DNA from: Paenibacillus phytohabitans
GTDB lineage: Bacteria > Bacillota > Bacilli > Paenibacillales > Paenibacillaceae
Direction of reading: 5' to 3'
Length of the DNA stretch: 64,000 bases
NCBI RefSeq assembly: GCF_013141775.1
Contig: NZ_WHOB01000039.1
Coordinates: 53,403-117,402 of the forward strand
Below are positions 44,425-53,501 of the stretch, piece after piece. The first letter of the stretch is position 1. Each line of letters opens with the position of its first letter. The notes under the pieces were generated by a model. That model was not told the DNA's origin, did no database searches, and worked only from the letters and a program-made list of their open reading frames with translations. The translations under genes and the position numbers were made by a program.

Positions 44425-44470
44425 CATTATGTCATATTAGAATATGACTCCTGCCTAATATGACATAATG
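44425..44470. promoter_or_regulatory. Nested palindromes, probable operator
   Basis: CATTATGTCATATTAG (44425-44440) and CTAATATGACATAATG (44455-44470) are perfect 16-base inverted arms. A second perfect palindrome, GTCATATT-AG-AATATGAC (44431-44448), overlaps the left arm. That gives three GTCATATT half sites between divergent genes, as expected for a dimeric repressor or tandem operator. The regulator is not known. Confidence 0.55.
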
Positions 44471-44558
44471 TAGTCCTGTTACAGGGCGTATAGTGGACTT
44501 ATGAGCTTGGCCGGTAGCCGGGCTGGCAGCGCAGATGACGACAGGAGTGAGTATACTG

Positions 44559-44906
44559 ATGAGTCAAAATGAACCATCAATACCACAGGTTATTATTGAT
44601 TATATGGATGCTTCCAATGCACACGACGTCGAGGCCTATATGAATACCTTCTCGGATCGTGCGGTCATTAAGGAAGAGTCCATCGGGAGTGATCTCACCA
44701 GCAGAGCGGAAATTGAGGACTACTTCGTGACTTATTTCGTTAAAATGAACACCCGCACAGAGATGATCAGCTACACTTCCAAACATAATGTGATAGATAT
44801 GCGTGTGTTATTTAAAGGCGATTTTCCAGGCAAAGAAATTATCGGAACCTATCAGTTCTGTCTGGAGAATGAAACGATCGTGCGGTTAACAGCGGATCTG
44901 GAGTGA
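44559..44906 (+). CDS. NTF2/SnoaL-like small protein
   Basis: About 115 aa with the pattern of a cone-shaped NTF2-like fold: an N-terminal helix pair (VIIDYMDASNAHDVEAYMNTFSDRAVIKEES), the turn SRAEIEDYFVTYF, and a curved beta sheet (VLFKGDFPGKEIIGTYQF). Such proteins are isomerases, hydrolases or binding proteins; substrate unknown. The ATG at 44559 is taken for its spacing from ACAGGAGTGAG; one eight codons upstream is possible. It lies just downstream of the strong palindrome. Confidence 0.7.
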   Translation: MSQNEPSIPQVIIDYMDASNAHDVEAYMNTFSDRAVIKEESIGSDLTSRAEIEDYFVTYFVKMNTRTEMISYTSKHNVIDMRVLFKGDFPGKEIIGTYQFCLENETIVRLTADLE

Positions 44907-44912
44907 ACGCGG

Positions 44913-45128
44913 ATGAACATAAGAACGCTGCAGCATGATGTTGACCTGGATAATGCTATTTTTTTCGGCAGCTATGTTCTGGTGATAACAGAGGGGAAGA
45001 TGACAGGCGGAGGGCGTGTGAACGGGTATGATGAAAATGAGGTGGTGGTCGGCGGACGGAAGCATTCGCGGCGCACCTCAACGTTCATTCTTACGCAGCC
45101 TCCGCAAATTCAGATAGACTTTATTTAA
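44913..45128 (+). CDS. Small protein of unknown function
   Basis: A 71-aa protein, probably beta-rich (NAIFFGSYVLVITEGKMTGGG, EVVVGGRKHSRR). I recognise no family. It starts 6 bp after the SnoaL-like gene with GGAGTGA upstream, so the two are likely co-transcribed. Confidence 0.5.
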   Translation: MNIRTLQHDVDLDNAIFFGSYVLVITEGKMTGGGRVNGYDENEVVVGGRKHSRRTSTFILTQPPQIQIDFI

Positions 45129-45218
45129 TGCTTAGTCAGAAGGAACTCCGCTTCAGAACTCGAATATCTAACGTAACCGGCCAGCTGGCCTTGTGAGGAT
45201 AGAGAGGAGTCGGATGCG

Positions 45219-45566
45219 ATGATACAAGGTTTCGGAGGAATATTCTGGAGAACTAATAATCTTGAGGCTGTAAAAAAATGGTACAGTGATGTGCTGAAGC
45301 TTGAAATCGACAACTGGAATGGGACTGTGATTAAGCCCCAATCCGGGAATGAGACGATCTTTTCTTTCTTTGCGGAGGATGACAGCTACTTTCCGGCCGA
45401 ACAACAGGTGATGTTGAATTTCCAGGTACATGATCTGAACGAGACTCTTAAGCACTTGGAACAAATGGCTGTACCGCTTGCCAAGGAACAAGAGAGCAGC
45501 GAATACGGCAAGTTTGTGTGGATTAAAGATCCTGACGGGCGGCTGATTGAGCTTTGGGAGAAATAG
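45219..45566 (+). CDS. VOC/glyoxalase family protein
   Basis: A 115-aa single VOC domain made of two beta-alpha-beta-beta-beta halves: GIFWRTNNLEAVKKWYSDVLKLEI opens the first, and DPDGRLIELWEK closes the second with the usual C-terminal glutamate. Members are metal-dependent isomerases, dioxygenases or resistance proteins; the specific role is unknown. ATG start behind AGAGAGGAG. A strong terminator follows. Confidence 0.85.
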   Translation: MIQGFGGIFWRTNNLEAVKKWYSDVLKLEIDNWNGTVIKPQSGNETIFSFFAEDDSYFPAEQQVMLNFQVHDLNETLKHLEQMAVPLAKEQESSEYGKFVWIKDPDGRLIELWEK

Positions 45567-45604
45567 AAGGTAGAAATTCAATTTCATACGGCGAATCTGT
45601 TAAA

Positions 45605-45650
45605 AAGGGACTTCACCCGGCGGCGCCTGCCGCAGGTGAAGTCCCTTTAT
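45605..45650. terminator. Strong intrinsic terminator between convergent genes
   Basis: AAAGGGACTTCACC (45605-45618) pairs perfectly with GGTGAAGTCCCTTT (45636-45649), with T-tracts on both sides. It ends the VOC gene and probably the minus-strand SDR gene too. Confidence 0.85.
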
Positions 45651-45714
45651 TGGAATAATAAATTTGAAAAGTTATCAGGGTCCATGAGAGGCCCCGCTTT
45701 ATGGGGGGCTTGCG

Positions 45715-46485
45715 TTAGTTCATCGTCATGCCGCCGGTGACATTGATCGCCTGGCCGGTCATGTAGGAGGCGAGCGGGCTGGCGAGGAACAGCACTACGT
45801 TAGCTACATCCTCCGGCTCAGCCGTCCGGCCGAGCGGGACCTGCGAGCGGTCCTCGGCGAGAATGTCCTCCGGTGTCATTCCGCGCAGGGCAGCACCTTC
45901 CACACGCTCGCGCTTCTTCATGTCCGTCTCGACGATCCCCGGGCAGACCGCGTTCACGAGAATCTGCTCCCGGGCCAGCTCCAGCGCCATGACCTTGGTG
46001 AAACCAAGGACCGCATGCTTGGAGGCTACATAATTGCCCATGCAGCGGTAGCCGTTCTTGCCCGCCTGTGAGGCAATATTGATGATCCGGCCGCCTCCGC
46101 CCTGGCGGAGCATCTGGCGCGCCCCGGCCTGGGAGACCAGATATACGCCCTTAGCGTTGATATCCATTACCTTATCCCAGTCTTCCTCCTTGATGTCAAC
46201 GGCAAAGTCCATCGTCGATGTCCCGCTGTTGTTCACCAGAAAGTCGATCCGGCCAAAAGAATCCACCGCACATTCAACCAGCCGCGCGGCATCCTCACTT
46301 GACGTGACATCGATGCGGATCTGTACCAGCCGCTCATGGATCTGTTCCACGCCAGGCTTACAGGCGATATCGCCAATCACGACATTCGCGCCAGCCTGCA
46401 GGAATAAATCGGCAATGCCTTTGCCGATTCCGGTCAGCCCCCCGGTGACTACCAGCGTTTTTCCCGTAAAATCGATGTTTAGCAT
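45715..46485 (-). CDS. Short-chain dehydrogenase/reductase
   Basis: A 256-aa classical SDR. The cofactor motif TGGLTGIGKG is at about 14-23, NNSGT at about 85-89, the catalytic Ser in NIASQAG and Tyr/Lys in YVASKH (about 151-158). The acidic residue after the second strand (GDIACK) favours NAD(H). The layout resembles sorbitol-6-phosphate or acetoin-type dehydrogenases, but the substrate cannot be set. It lies 21 bp after luxS on the same strand and may be co-transcribed. Confidence 0.88.
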   Translation of the reverse strand: MLNIDFTGKTLVVTGGLTGIGKGIADLFLQAGANVVIGDIACKPGVEQIHERLVQIRIDVTSSEDAARLVECAVDSFGRIDFLVNNSGTSTMDFAVDIKEEDWDKVMDINAKGVYLVSQAGARQMLRQGGGGRIINIASQAGKNGYRCMGNYVASKHAVLGFTKVMALELAREQILVNAVCPGIVETDMKKRERVEGAALRGMTPEDILAEDRSQVPLGRTAEPEDVANVVLFLASPLASYMTGQAINVTGGMTMN

Positions 46486-46506
46486 GGCAGCAGGCTTCCT
46501 CTCACT

Positions 46507-46962
46507 CTAGCTTCTGAAGGGATCATCGCTGATGCCGGCATCCAGGACCTGTCTGGCGTACTCTTGTGCGCTGAATAAGGAATGGTCTCTATAGTTGCCG
46601 CATTCCAGTGCAGAGACCGCAGGAACAACCTCTGTATCCAGTACTTTATGCAGAACCTTGGTCAGCGCGGCAGCAACATCGGCAGGGTTGTGCTCATCCC
46701 AGATAATCAGATAGAAGCCGGTCCGGCAGCCCATCGGGGAGATATCAATAATGCCCTCCAGCTCATCACGCAAATAAGTGGCCAGCAAATGCTCCAGGGT
46801 GTGGACAGCGGCAGTAGGCAATGCATCCGCATTCGGCTGCAGGAAGCGCAAATCATATTTCTGGATGGTGCTGCCTTTCTCATTCTTCTCCGTACCTGCA
46901 ACCCGCACATAAGGGGCCTTTACCTTCGTATGATCCAATTGGAAACTTTCAACCTTCGCCAT
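46507..46962 (-). CDS. luxS: S-ribosylhomocysteine lyase
   Basis: A 151-aa iron or zinc enzyme that splits S-ribosylhomocysteine into homocysteine and the autoinducer-2 precursor DPD. Metal ligands are seen in HTLEH (54-58), and the third ligand Cys in [12 protein letters not shown]. The catalytic Cys is in [10 protein letters not shown] (about 79). Length is normal. ATG start behind GAAAGGAAGAGG. The methionine operon is divergent on the other side, and mtnN, which makes its substrate, lies at 52420. Confidence 0.96.
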   Translation of the reverse strand: MAKVESFQLDHTKVKAPYVRVAGTEKNEKGSTIQKYDLRFLQPNADALPTAAVHTLEHLLATYLRDELEGIIDISPMGCRTGFYLIIWDEHNPADVAAALTKVLHKVLDTEVVPAVSALECGNYRDHSLFSAQEYARQVLDAGISDDPFRS

Positions 46963-47064
46963 GTTATTCCTCTTCCTTTCAAGCTTTTCATATCAAACTA
47001 TCACAACGTATAAAAGATGTAAATAGACAAAGCCGATTAATCCAATCATCTTAATTAAAATGTG

Positions 47065-47093
47065 TTGACATGAATATTAATGCATTGTAACAT
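47065..47093 (+). promoter_or_regulatory. Promoter of the metQ operon
   Basis: TTGACA (47065-47070) and TAACAT (47088-47093) are spaced exactly 17 bases: a good sigma-A promoter. The leader to metQ is about 105 bases; it does not match the S-box consensus. Confidence 0.6.
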
Positions 47094-47202
47094 ATGAATC
47101 AACTTAATTCTGATGATTTTACTAGGTTTAATTGTCGGTTGTTGTTGCCGGATCGTCTGGCTTGGGTTTCTACAGAAATATATACATTGGGGGAGAAATT
47201 AC

Positions 47203-48060
47203 ATGTTGAAGAAAAAATGGATTCATTCCGCGCTGTTAGTCATTGCCACCACTTTGGTTATCGCAGGCTGCGGTAATAACAGTGATGCTGCCGGATCAGG
47301 CAGTAATTCCTCCGGACAAGAGAAGAAGACACTGCGCATCAGCTTCAATCCCGGACCCTACAGTGACCAGTTCAAGAAAGGTGTTGCACCCTACCTGGAG
47401 AGCAAGGGCTACACCATTAGTTATAAAGAATTCACCGATGGCATCCAGCCCAATGTGGCTGTAGCGAATGACGAGATTGACGCTAATGTCTTCCAGCATT
47501 CCCTGTACCTCGAATCTATCAATGAGCGTGAGAAAATCGACCTGGTAGGTGTGGTGAAGGTTCCTACTCCGCCGATGGGCCTCTATTCCAAAAAACACAC
47601 CAGCCTGGATGAAGTCAGCGACGGCGATCAGGTCAACCTGCCGAACGAACCGGTGAATATGCTCCGCGCGCTTAACGTCCTGAAGGATGTGGGCTGGATT
47701 ACACTGAAGGATGATATTGATCCGCTGCAGACTTCGCTGGCTGATATTACATCCAATCCCCACAATCTGAAGTTCATCGCTACTGAGCCGGCCCAGGGCC
47801 CGCGCGCACTGGAGGATGTGGATTACGCTGCTATTCAGGGGAACTTCGCCGTTTCTAACAATATTAAGCTGACCACGGCATTGCAGCTGGAGAACATGAC
47901 GGACCCGTTCACGAATATCGTGGCGGTCGACAGCAAGAACAAGGATGCCCAATTTGTAAAAGATATCATCGAAGGCTACCATTCTGCTGAGTTCCAGGAG
48001 TACATCACGTCGAATCCGGATTATGAAGGCTACAAGCTGCCGGACTACTTTACGAAATAA
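47203..48060 (+). CDS. metQ: Methionine-binding lipoprotein MetQ
   Basis: A 285-aa NlpA-type lipoprotein. The lipobox VIAGC sets the lipidated cysteine at 23. The mature protein has the family marks LRISFNPGPYSDQFK, DANVFQHSLYLESIN, and VNLPNEPVNMLRALNVL. It should capture methionine for MetN and MetP. The internal ATG behind GGGGGAGAA is chosen; the longer frame upstream lacks a ribosome site. The aminotransferase gene follows after about 120 bp. Confidence 0.92.
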   Translation: MLKKKWIHSALLVIATTLVIAGCGNNSDAAGSGSNSSGQEKKTLRISFNPGPYSDQFKKGVAPYLESKGYTISYKEFTDGIQPNVAVANDEIDANVFQHSLYLESINEREKIDLVGVVKVPTPPMGLYSKKHTSLDEVSDGDQVNLPNEPVNMLRALNVLKDVGWITLKDDIDPLQTSLADITSNPHNLKFIATEPAQGPRALEDVDYAAIQGNFAVSNNIKLTTALQLENMTDPFTNIVAVDSKNKDAQFVKDIIEGYHSAEFQEYITSNPDYEGYKLPDYFTK

Positions 48061-48184
48061 CAAACCATTATAGCGCTGCCTGGTGATCTGTCATTTCCCT
48101 GTATGGGAGAAGTGGCAGATCGCCTTTGTATATTCCAGCCTGAAGCTTGAAGTCTCAGAGATCTTGTGAAGAGGTGTAAGTGAT

Positions 48185-49399
48185 ATGGATTTTGAACCCG
48201 CTAATGTTGTAAAAGAGTTGTCCGGGAATTACTTCAACGCGCTGAAAGCAAGAATCGCCGATTACCGCAGCAAAGGGATAGACGTGATCGATCTGGCCAG
48301 CGGCAACCCGGATCAGCCCACGCCGCAGCCCATAATTGATGCCCTGAAAGCGGCAATCGATAAAGCGGAGAATCAGGGCTACCCGCCGTTTTACGGTAAA
48401 AAAAGCACACTTGAAGCCATCGCCGTCTTCTATAAAAGGGAGTATGGCGTTGAGCTTGACCCGGAGCATGAGATCGCTGTGTTCACTGGCTCGGGCATTG
48501 GGGTGGTCGGCATTCCTCAGAGTCTGCTGAATCCGGGGGATCTGATGCTTACCGCCGATCCGGCTTATCCGGCCTATCATGCCGCTGCCCAGCTGGCGGG
48601 AGCCCGGGTTCATACCCTTCCTGTCTATGAAGAGGACGGCTACCTGCCGGATTACGGGCGTGTTCCTGAAGAGATCCTCCGGCAGGTGAAGCTGCTGATG
48701 CTGAACTATCCCAATAATCCGACCGGGGCGGTGGCTACGGGGGAATTCTGGGAACGGACGCTGGAGCTGGCCGCCCGCTATAAGTTCCCGGTGCTGAATG
48801 ATTTTGCCTATGGCGCGTTCGGCTTCGACGGCCACAAGCCGCTTAGCCTGCTTCAGCATGCGGACGGCAAAGCCTATGGAATTGAAACCTATACTGTGTC
48901 CAAAACCTACAACATGGCAGGCTGGAGGTTCGGCTTCGCCGCCGGCAACGCTTCGATCATTGCTGCCTTGAAGCATTATCATACGCAGGCGTACAGCACC
49001 GTGTTCGGTGCAGTGCAGGATGCGGCAGCGGCGGCTCTGCTCGGACCGCAGGATGCGGTGAGGCAGCTGGGAAGCCTGTATCAGCGGCGGCGCGATGTGC
49101 TGGTAGAGAGACTGCGGGGCATCGGCTGGGAGGTTCCGGCTCCGCAGGGCACCTTCTTCGCGTGGTTCAAAGTGCCTTCAGGCTATACAGCGGAAACCTT
49201 CGCCCAGCGGCTGCTGGATGAAGCGCAGGTGGCTGTGGCGCAGGGGGAAGGCTTCGGAGAACAAGGACGGCAGTATGTGCGGCTTAGCCTGGTGAACAGC
49301 GAGGACAGGCTGAACGAAGCGGTAGACCGGATAGACGCGGCAGGTATTTTCAAGCAGACGGTGGTCACGGACCTGAGGGGGGCAGCTCAGTATGATTGA
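48185..49399 (+). CDS. Class I/II PLP aminotransferase in the met operon
   Basis: A 404-aa fold-type I aminotransferase. PLP-binding features are LNYPNNPTGA (about 177-186), NDFAYGAFGF and the lysine motif VSKTYNMAGWRFGF (about 237-250). It belongs to the LL-diaminopimelate/MalY-like broad group. Placement between metQ and metN suggests that it transaminates methionine or its keto acid 4-methylthio-2-oxobutanoate; that is inference. ATG start behind GAAGAGGTG. It overlaps metN by eight bases. Confidence 0.88.
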   Translation: MDFEPANVVKELSGNYFNALKARIADYRSKGIDVIDLASGNPDQPTPQPIIDALKAAIDKAENQGYPPFYGKKSTLEAIAVFYKREYGVELDPEHEIAVFTGSGIGVVGIPQSLLNPGDLMLTADPAYPAYHAAAQLAGARVHTLPVYEEDGYLPDYGRVPEEILRQVKLLMLNYPNNPTGAVATGEFWERTLELAARYKFPVLNDFAYGAFGFDGHKPLSLLQHADGKAYGIETYTVSKTYNMAGWRFGFAAGNASIIAALKHYHTQAYSTVFGAVQDAAAAALLGPQDAVRQLGSLYQRRRDVLVERLRGIGWEVPAPQGTFFAWFKVPSGYTAETFAQRLLDEAQVAVAQGEGFGEQGRQYVRLSLVNSEDRLNEAVDRIDAAGIFKQTVVTDLRGAAQYD

Positions 49400-50411
49400 G
49401 CTAAGAGATATTTATAAGACGTTTGAACGGAAGGGCCAATCCATTGAAGCTTTGCGCGGGGTAAGCCTGCATGTGGACAAGGGTGATATTTACGGCGTCA
49501 TCGGCTACAGCGGAGCAGGCAAAAGCACCCTGATCCGGCTGGTCAACTATCTGGAGCGGCCGACAGGCGGAGAGGTGCTCGTGGAAGGTGAGCCGCTGGC
49601 GGAGTACAATCCGGCGCAGCTGCGCGCGGCCAAGAAGAAGATCGGCATGATTTTTCAGCATTTCAACCTGCTGGAATCTAAGACTGTATTCGACAATATC
49701 GCGATTCCGCTGGTGCTGCTGAAACGCAGCAAAAAGGAGATTCAGGACCGGGTCACCGAGCTGCTGAAATTCACCGGGCTGGAGGATAAGGCGAAGAGTT
49801 ATCCCAAGGAGCTGTCCGGCGGCCAGAAGCAGCGGGTGGGCATTGCCCGGGCACTGGCTACTAACCCGTCGATCCTGCTATGTGATGAAGCGACCTCGGC
49901 ACTTGATCCGCAGACGACCAAATCCATTCTGGAGCTGCTCAAAAAAATAAATAAAGAGTACAACATCACCATCATGATCATTACGCATGAAATGGCTGTC
50001 ATCCAGCAGATCTGCAACAAGGTTGCCGTGATGGAGCAGGGGGAGATCATCGAGCAGGGCAAAGTACTGGATGTGTTCGGCAGTCCGCATCACCCCACTA
50101 CGCAGAGCTTCGTGCAGACGGTTATTCATAACAGTGTGCCGCAAAGTGTGCTGAACACGCTGAAGGCCGAACCGGGGCGGCGGCTGTTCCGGCTGAAGTT
50201 CGTTGGAGGCACAGCCTCGGAGCCGATTATCAACAGCCTGATCCGCAGATTCGAAATCAATGCGAATATTCTGTTCGCCAACATGACGGAAATCCAGCAG
50301 ACAACGCTGGGGACAATGATTCTGCAGCTGAACGGCGAGCATACAGTGATCGATCAGGCGGCGGCTTTTATCGTCAGCCAGGGTGTGGAGATTCAGGAGG
50401 TGGAGGTTTAA
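49392..50411 (+). CDS. metN: Methionine ABC transporter ATP-binding protein MetN
   Basis: A 339-aa ATPase. Walker A GYSGAGKS (about 38-45), Q-loop FQHFNLLESKTV, signature LSGGQKQRVGIARAL (about 139-153), Walker B LLCDEATSALD and H-loop ITHEMAV are complete. The last 100 residues form the NIL regulatory domain that binds methionine and inhibits transport. It overlaps both neighbours. Confidence 0.94.
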   Translation: MIELRDIYKTFERKGQSIEALRGVSLHVDKGDIYGVIGYSGAGKSTLIRLVNYLERPTGGEVLVEGEPLAEYNPAQLRAAKKKIGMIFQHFNLLESKTVFDNIAIPLVLLKRSKKEIQDRVTELLKFTGLEDKAKSYPKELSGGQKQRVGIARALATNPSILLCDEATSALDPQTTKSILELLKKINKEYNITIMIITHEMAVIQQICNKVAVMEQGEIIEQGKVLDVFGSPHHPTTQSFVQTVIHNSVPQSVLNTLKAEPGRRLFRLKFVGGTASEPIINSLIRRFEINANILFANMTEIQQTTLGTMILQLNGEHTVIDQAAAFIVSQGVEIQEVEV

Positions 50412-51070
50412 TGCTGGATACAGTGATTACCTCGGAGCAGCTGTTTCAGGCACTGAGGGAAACGGTGGTTATGGTTGGGGTTTCGTTGTTTTTTGGAGCG
50501 CTGCTGGGGATTCCTATCGGCATCATCCTTGTTATTACACGTCCGGGCGGTGTTCTGCCTAACAGAATTATCTATTCGGTGCTTAATCCGATCATTAATA
50601 TTGTCCGTTCGCTGCCATTCATCATTCTGCTCGTAGCCATTATTCCCTTCACGCGGCTGCTTGTGCACACCTCGATTGGTACCAGCGCCGCGATTGTACC
50701 GCTTGTTGTATACATAGCGCCTTATATTGGACGCCTGGTCGAGAACTCTCTGCTTGAGGTTAGCCCGGGGATTCTGGAGGCTGCGGAAGCGATGGGAGCG
50801 ACTACGTTTCAGGTGATCTGGCATTTCCTGCTGCCGGAGGCGTTCGGGTCGCTAATCCTGACGATGACCACGGCGATGATCGGACTCGTCGGGGCCACAG
50901 CAATGGCGGGAACGGTCGGGGGCGGCGGAATCGGTGATTTGGCGATCTCGTATGGCTACCAGCGGTTCGACACCTTCGTCATGATCGTTACCGTAGCCAT
51001 TCTGATTATCTTCGTTCAGGGTATTCAGTCTGCGGGGAACCGTTTGGCTCGTAAGGCGCGGCGGGACTAG
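50411..51070 (+). CDS. metP: Methionine ABC transporter permease
   Basis: A 219-aa permease with five or six membrane segments and the EAA-type loop (LEAAEAMGATTFQVIWHFLLPEA, about 117-139). SLPFIILLVAIIPFTR and GAVGGGGIGDLAI-type glycine stretch near residue 170 fit MetI/MetP. Its ATG shares one base with the metN stop. Confidence 0.93.
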   Translation: MLDTVITSEQLFQALRETVVMVGVSLFFGALLGIPIGIILVITRPGGVLPNRIIYSVLNPIINIVRSLPFIILLVAIIPFTRLLVHTSIGTSAAIVPLVVYIAPYIGRLVENSLLEVSPGILEAAEAMGATTFQVIWHFLLPEAFGSLILTMTTAMIGLVGATAMAGTVGGGGIGDLAISYGYQRFDTFVMIVTVAILIIFVQGIQSAGNRLARKARRD

Positions 51071-51140
51071 GAATGAGGCTGAGGCTGAGGCGGTTTTTAG
51101 GCTGAGCGTAGGCTTACACAACTTTTAAGGAGGGACCATT

Positions 51141-52337
51141 ATGGCGGAACGTCTTATTGTGCGCGCGGCACCGCAGGAATTCGTCTGCCGGGAGGGCAGC
51201 TGGAATGACCTGGAGGAGCATTTGCGCAGACGGGGAATTGAGCGGGTACTGGTGGTGCGCGGTGTGAAGTCCTGGGCGGCGGCCGGGCGGTATTGGCCGC
51301 AGCTTGACGGAACGGAGATCCATTATCATGTCTACGGCGGAGAATGCACCTACGGGGAGCGTGATGCCATAGCCGGTTATGCGGCCGAGCATCAGCTGCA
51401 GGCGATTATTGCCGTAGGCGGCGGAAAGATCACGGATGTGGTGAAATCTGCTGCAGCCAAGCTGAATCTGCCGGCGGTTATTCTGCCGACGCTGGCCGCT
51501 ACCTGCGCCGCCTGGTCCTCACTGAGTGTGATGTACGATGCTCATGGCGCTTACATCCGCTTCGATGTGTTCCCGCGCAGCAACGCGCTGGTGCTGCTTG
51601 ATCCGGCCGTCATCGCCGCTTCACCGCCGGAGCTGCTGGCAGCCGGCATTGGCGATACGCTGGCCAAATGGTATGAGGCTGACGCCATCATCCGTCATCT
51701 GCCTGCGCCTCCGGTTGAAGTGGAGCTGGCCTGGTCCACGGCGCGCAAATGCCGTGATCACCTGCTGGAGTACAGCGCAGCAGCACTCGCGGCCGTCTCG
51801 GCGGGAGTGCTGGATGATGCGTTGACCCGGACGGTAGAAACGATAATCATGGTGGGCGGACTGGTCGGCGGCTTCGGTGAAGATTACGGCCGCACCGCCG
51901 GTGCGCACTCCGTCCACGATGCGCTTACGGCCATACCGGAGGCCCACAGCCTGCTGCATGGCAGCAAGGTGGCTTACGGTGTGCTGGTTCAGCTTGCGCT
52001 GGAAGAGAACTTCGCGGAGATAGAAGAACTGCTTCCGTTCTACCGGCAGATCGGCCTGCCAGCCAGTCTGGCGGATATGGGGCTGGACTTCCTGACTCCG
52101 GGCGATCTGCTGGAGCTGGGAGAACGGGCGGCGGTGCCGGAGGCCTCCATTCACAGGATGCACGGCAGGATTACTGCCGCGCGGATTGCGGATGCGGCCG
52201 TTGAGCTGGAGCGGTTCGTCGGCAGCTGGCGCCGGGATTCCTCCGGAGGGCCGGGGCGGGCGTTAGATACCGGGGAAGTAGCACAGACAAACGATGCTGC
52301 AGGAGTAGGCATGTGGACGAAGCAGGCTGGAAAGTGA
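51141..52337 (+). CDS. Iron-type alcohol dehydrogenase family protein, HcxA/YbdH-like
   Basis: A 398-aa enzyme of the glycerol-dehydrogenase branch. The NAD motif AVGGGKITDVVKSAA is at about 93-107, LPTLAATCAAWSSLSVMY follows, and the metal ligands are in AGIGDTLAKWYEAD (Asp), AGAHSVHDAL and EAHSLLHGSKVAYG (His residues). The closest pattern I know is E. coli YbdH (HcxA), a hydroxycarboxylate dehydrogenase that neighbours the methionine aminotransferase gene ybdL. Here it again sits beside a methionine-linked aminotransferase gene. The tail after about 360 is low-complexity. ATG start behind AAGGAGGG. Confidence 0.8.
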   Translation: MAERLIVRAAPQEFVCREGSWNDLEEHLRRRGIERVLVVRGVKSWAAAGRYWPQLDGTEIHYHVYGGECTYGERDAIAGYAAEHQLQAIIAVGGGKITDVVKSAAAKLNLPAVILPTLAATCAAWSSLSVMYDAHGAYIRFDVFPRSNALVLLDPAVIAASPPELLAAGIGDTLAKWYEADAIIRHLPAPPVEVELAWSTARKCRDHLLEYSAAALAAVSAGVLDDALTRTVETIIMVGGLVGGFGEDYGRTAGAHSVHDALTAIPEAHSLLHGSKVAYGVLVQLALEENFAEIEELLPFYRQIGLPASLADMGLDFLTPGDLLELGERAAVPEASIHRMHGRITAARIADAAVELERFVGSWRRDSSGGPGRALDTGEVAQTNDAAGVGMWTKQAGK

Positions 52338-52419
52338 ACATGGACGATAGCGGACAAAAAGAGCAGGCAGAGTCCGGTGTGCGTCAACAGAACATCATTG
52401 ATCAGGGGGCTGTAACATC

Positions 52420-53157
52420 ATGAGTATTGCGATTATCGGCGCAATGGAAGAGGAAGTAGCGCTCTTGCTGTCACGGATGACAGATGTGCGTAGCCTGAAG
52501 GCAGGCGTGGGGAGACTTCATTCCGGCAGGCTGAACGGGCTGGATGTGGTTCTGCTGCAGTCCGGCATCGGCAAAGTGAATGCGGCAGTAACTACAACGC
52601 TGCTGCTGGAGCGGTTCCACTGTGAGCTCATTATTAATACCGGCGCTGCCGGTGGCTTGGCTCCGGAGCTTAAGGTTGGCGATGTGGTCATCGCTGAGGA
52701 ACTGATCTACAGCGATGTGGACGCAACAGCATTCAGCTATGCCTATGGGCAGGTGCCGCAGATGCCGGACCGTTATCCGGTCGCGGGCGATCTGCTGGCT
52801 GCGGCGAAGCAGGTGATTGCCCGCACTTCCAGGGCGGAGGCAGTCGTCACCGGACTGATTACTACGGCGGATTCGTTCATCAGCCGGCCGGAGCGGGCCG
52901 ATGAGATCCTCAGCCGCTTCCCTGCGGCTAAGGCTACAGATATGGAAGGTGCGGCGATTGCGCAAACCGCCTACCAATTCAGTGTGCCGTTCCTTGCTGT
53001 CCGTGCGATCTCCGACATTGCCGGATCAGAAGCAGCCGGATTATTCAAGTCTCATCTGGAGCTCGCCGCCACTAACTCGGCGGAGATCGTTACGGAAATT
53101 CTGGCGCTGTATACAGCGGTAGAGACCCGTGGCGCTAAGGGAGTGCCTGATAGGTGA
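52420..53157 (+). CDS. mtnN: 5'-methylthioadenosine/S-adenosylhomocysteine nucleosidase
   Basis: A 245-aa nucleosidase that removes adenine from MTA and SAH. Motifs: IGAMEEEVALL at the start, NTGAAGG around 70, TDMEGAAIAQ with the binding glutamate at about 172 and RAISDIAG with the catalytic aspartate at about 196. Its product S-ribosylhomocysteine is the substrate of LuxS encoded 6 kb away. ATG start, weak GGGGG upstream. It closes the methionine block. Confidence 0.94.
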   Translation: MSIAIIGAMEEEVALLLSRMTDVRSLKAGVGRLHSGRLNGLDVVLLQSGIGKVNAAVTTTLLLERFHCELIINTGAAGGLAPELKVGDVVIAEELIYSDVDATAFSYAYGQVPQMPDRYPVAGDLLAAAKQVIARTSRAEAVVTGLITTADSFISRPERADEILSRFPAAKATDMEGAAIAQTAYQFSVPFLAVRAISDIAGSEAAGLFKSHLELAATNSAEIVTEILALYTAVETRGAKGVPDR

Positions 53158-53310
53158 CTGAATACTAAATGATTAAATACTAAGTGGCCGGACCATTAAC
53201 AGTAAGCAAACCGGCCTGAGCAACTACTATCGGCCAATTTACTAAAAAGAACAACTACTATAAACCGCACTATTGATCAAAACCAAAACAAGTAACCGGT
53301 CAACACTAGC

Positions 53311-53490
53311 AATTGTTGTACGTATTACAACTTGGCTCCCCAGAAACCAACATGATTGGACAGATTGTTGTATGAAATACAATAATTGTCCCTTTAAACC
53401 GCTTGGATGAGCGGAAATGTTGCCTTTTATACAACAATTTTAGGTTTCGCTCCCTATTAGGAAGGAATTGTTGTATTTCGTGCAACAATC
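53311..53490 (+). repeat. Dispersed intergenic repeat, copy B
   Basis: Holds in order AATTGTTGTACGTATTACAA, ATTGTTGTATGAAATACAAT, AACCGCTTGGATGAG, TGTTGCCTTTTATACAACAA and AATTGTTGTATTTCGTGCAA. Copy A (reversed, 33371-33550) and copy C (62602-62730) share these blocks in the same order. Each block can form a hairpin. A frame open on the minus strand here encodes LYKRQHFRSSKRF, close to LYKRQHFVPSKRF from copy C, which reflects the DNA repeat and not a protein family. Confidence 0.85.
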
Positions 53491-53501
53491 TCTGAGGAAA
53501 G

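Noticed and set aside
47094..47202. SAM riboswitch (S-box) in the metQ leader
   Set aside because: The leader lacks the conserved S-box core and a terminator; only a promoter is supported.
47113..47202. Longer metQ start with 30 extra residues
   Set aside because: It would put a second hydrophobic stretch before the lipoprotein signal and has no ribosome site; the ATG at 47203 has one.
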